DNA from: Capitulum mitella
Taxonomy: Eukaryota > Arthropoda > Thecostraca > Pollicipedomorpha > Pollicipedidae
Length of the DNA: 64,000 nt
Direction: 5' to 3'
Assembly: GCA_030062745.1 (NCBI GenBank)
Contig: CP099849.1
Span: forward strand, 10,142,144-10,206,143
The notes beneath the pieces were generated by a model. The model was not told the DNA's origin. It saw nothing but the letters and a program-made list of their open reading frames with translations, and made no database searches. Below, one piece after another: positions 62,521 through 64,000 of this stretch. Within the stretch, counting starts at the first letter, position 1; each line of letters starts with the position of its first letter. The position numbers were made by a program, and so were the translations under genes.

Positions 62521-64000
62521 CAAATGGGAGATTGTTCCGTGGTGGTGGTGATGGTAGGGAGGGGGGATGGAGATGGAAGTAGGTTTGTGTGTGTGGGGAG
62601 GAGGGGAAATAGGGTATAATGGTGGGCGTGGCTGCATTTCTCCTAAAGTCAATTTTCCATCCAAAGTTTTCCGCTAAATTCAGGGACCCACCCTTCTCAA
62701 CCCCTGCTCCCGCCCCTGGAGCAGTCTATGTAACAGAGAATGGCGCAGTGCACAGTCTTCCGCACAGGAGCCGGAGCAGAGCATAGCTATCAGTAGCGGA
62801 GCCGGAGCAGAGCACAGCCCTCCTCAGAGGGTCGGGGTCGAATGCACCTCGATGCATCGGAGCGGAACTCTCTGACGGATACTCTGCTCACGAGGCAGCC
62901 GTCACTGGGCCGGCTCGCCGGGCAAAGTGGTGTAATGGCTGGCCGGCAGCACTCATGATCGAAAGCTACGTCTGGCCTCCCGACCGGCGGCATATTTCAC
63001 CGGCTCCGCGGCGACAGCCAGCGTGAAAGGCTGTCAGGCTAACGACCCCGGCCGTCCGGCATGGCGTTTAATAACCAAAACTCGGCCCGCAGCCGCGCTC
63101 ATCGACGCGCAGCGAGCGACGACGACAGGCGAAATTTTCCCCGTCTTTGTAATATTTGTAGCGACAGGGGACCAGGTTTTTCGATAATGCCGGTACAATG
63201 GACAACCAACTTTCAGAAAAACTAACTTACAACGATAACAATAAGCAATCAAAAGCTGACGACGAAAAACTCTCATGTTGTTCAAACTGCGATTCAGGTC
63301 TGAGCTTACGAGGTATTCTGGTCAGGGTCATTTGGGCAGTGTCAGTCATCTCATGAGCGTCCAGTCCTCTTGATTATCCTGTTTTCTTCTCGGCATGGCA
63401 GGCGTATATCACATTACTTTGTGTTAGCCGAGGGGTCGCTGTTTTAGTTCTAACGTCATCTTTTGCTTCCAAAGATTGCCATTGTCAGGAACCATTAAAA
63501 ACCATTAAATGCGTATTAGTAGCAGGAGCAGGAAGCACTGGTGATTACTGCTAAAACATCCTTATCAAAATGAATGTCTTTAAGGTGTGCGCTCCAGTAA
63601 CAGAGTGACACCAGAAAATCTGTATAAAATGGCATCGTCTGACACCACATTAGCATTCAAACGCTGGCAAAGATACTAAACACGCCTTCAAGAGAGAATC
63701 ATCCACCAGGATTACACATCAGAGTCTCTCTGTCGGCTACAAAATACCCAGCAGCCCCATTACGTTTTGCCATTTGCCATTTGTCCGCTCCAGAGTTTCT
63801 GCCAACAGCCATCGTTTCTCCTTCGCTGTCGTCTACTGTGCAGTCTGTCGCAAACGAGGCTGCAGTTCACTGCAATTTTGCCGCCATCGACTTTCCTGCT
63901 TTGTTCCCTGATGCTCAAACGCCATTCTGCCGTACTGTCTTCATCGATTTTCTGCAGCTAAATTTCCATACGCCCTGCGAAGTGATCCACCGGCATCTCT
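62521..64000. other. Unassigned DNA
   Basis: A G-rich stretch at 62530-62620 and a small direct repeat (GAGCCGGAGCAGAGCA near 62768 and 62800) are visible. A GC-rich patch spans 62780-63120. No gene recognised. Confidence 0.45.

Overview
The window is nuclear DNA of an animal, most likely an arthropod. It holds one clearly recognisable host gene, on the minus strand: a neuroligin, which is a catalytically dead cholinesterase-family adhesion protein. Four coding exons with consensus splice sites and consistent phases cover its first 471 codons (signal peptide through most of the esterase-like domain). The 3' part (end of the esterase domain, membrane segment, cytoplasmic tail) lies beyond position 1. 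The gene runs from the ATG at 29727 leftwards, with a 24.25-kb first intron and two small introns (385 and 622 bp). GC-rich exons in AT-richer introns, and abundant TTAA-flanked repeats with nuclear-receptor half-sites, would fit a crustacean (a barnacle is a weak guess). I cannot fix the species.

The rest is dominated by non-coding mobile DNA. At least six repeat families (called A to F here) end at TTAA, often with termini starting CCC, which is the pattern expected of non-autonomous piggyBac-type elements (MITEs). Most are 1.2-1.5 kb, have no coding capacity, and are rich in TGACCT/AGGTCA. Several abut one another through a shared TTAA, forming chains at 22304-26772, 33399-41390 and 43056-46716. 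Family C is a 2.3-kb fold-back. The chain at 33399-41390 contains a four-level nest: family E holds family A, which holds a 3.74-kb hAT transposon (12-bp perfect terminal inverted repeats, 8-bp target duplication), which holds a further TTAA-bounded insertion. The hAT still carries a frameshifted BED-finger exon of its transposase. Families G and H are further dispersed repeats.

Region by region: 1-3056 is neuroligin intron with family C and A copies; 3057-5067 holds exons 4, 3 and 2; 5068-29318 is intron 1, packed with repeats, minisatellites and GC-rich islands; 29319-29727 is exon 1, followed by a CpG-rich 5' flank to about 30.1 kb; 30.1-33.4 kb is unassigned; 33.4-46.7 kb is the large nested repeat block; 46.7-64 kb has scattered repeats, a back-to-back pair of family A elements (54497-57011), GC-rich islands, a 72-bp minisatellite in which three frames stay open, a 50-bp minisatellite and a perfect 21-bp hairpin. 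Outside neuroligin and the hAT relic I recognise no protein-coding gene. I see no tRNA, rRNA, CRISPR or bacterial feature.
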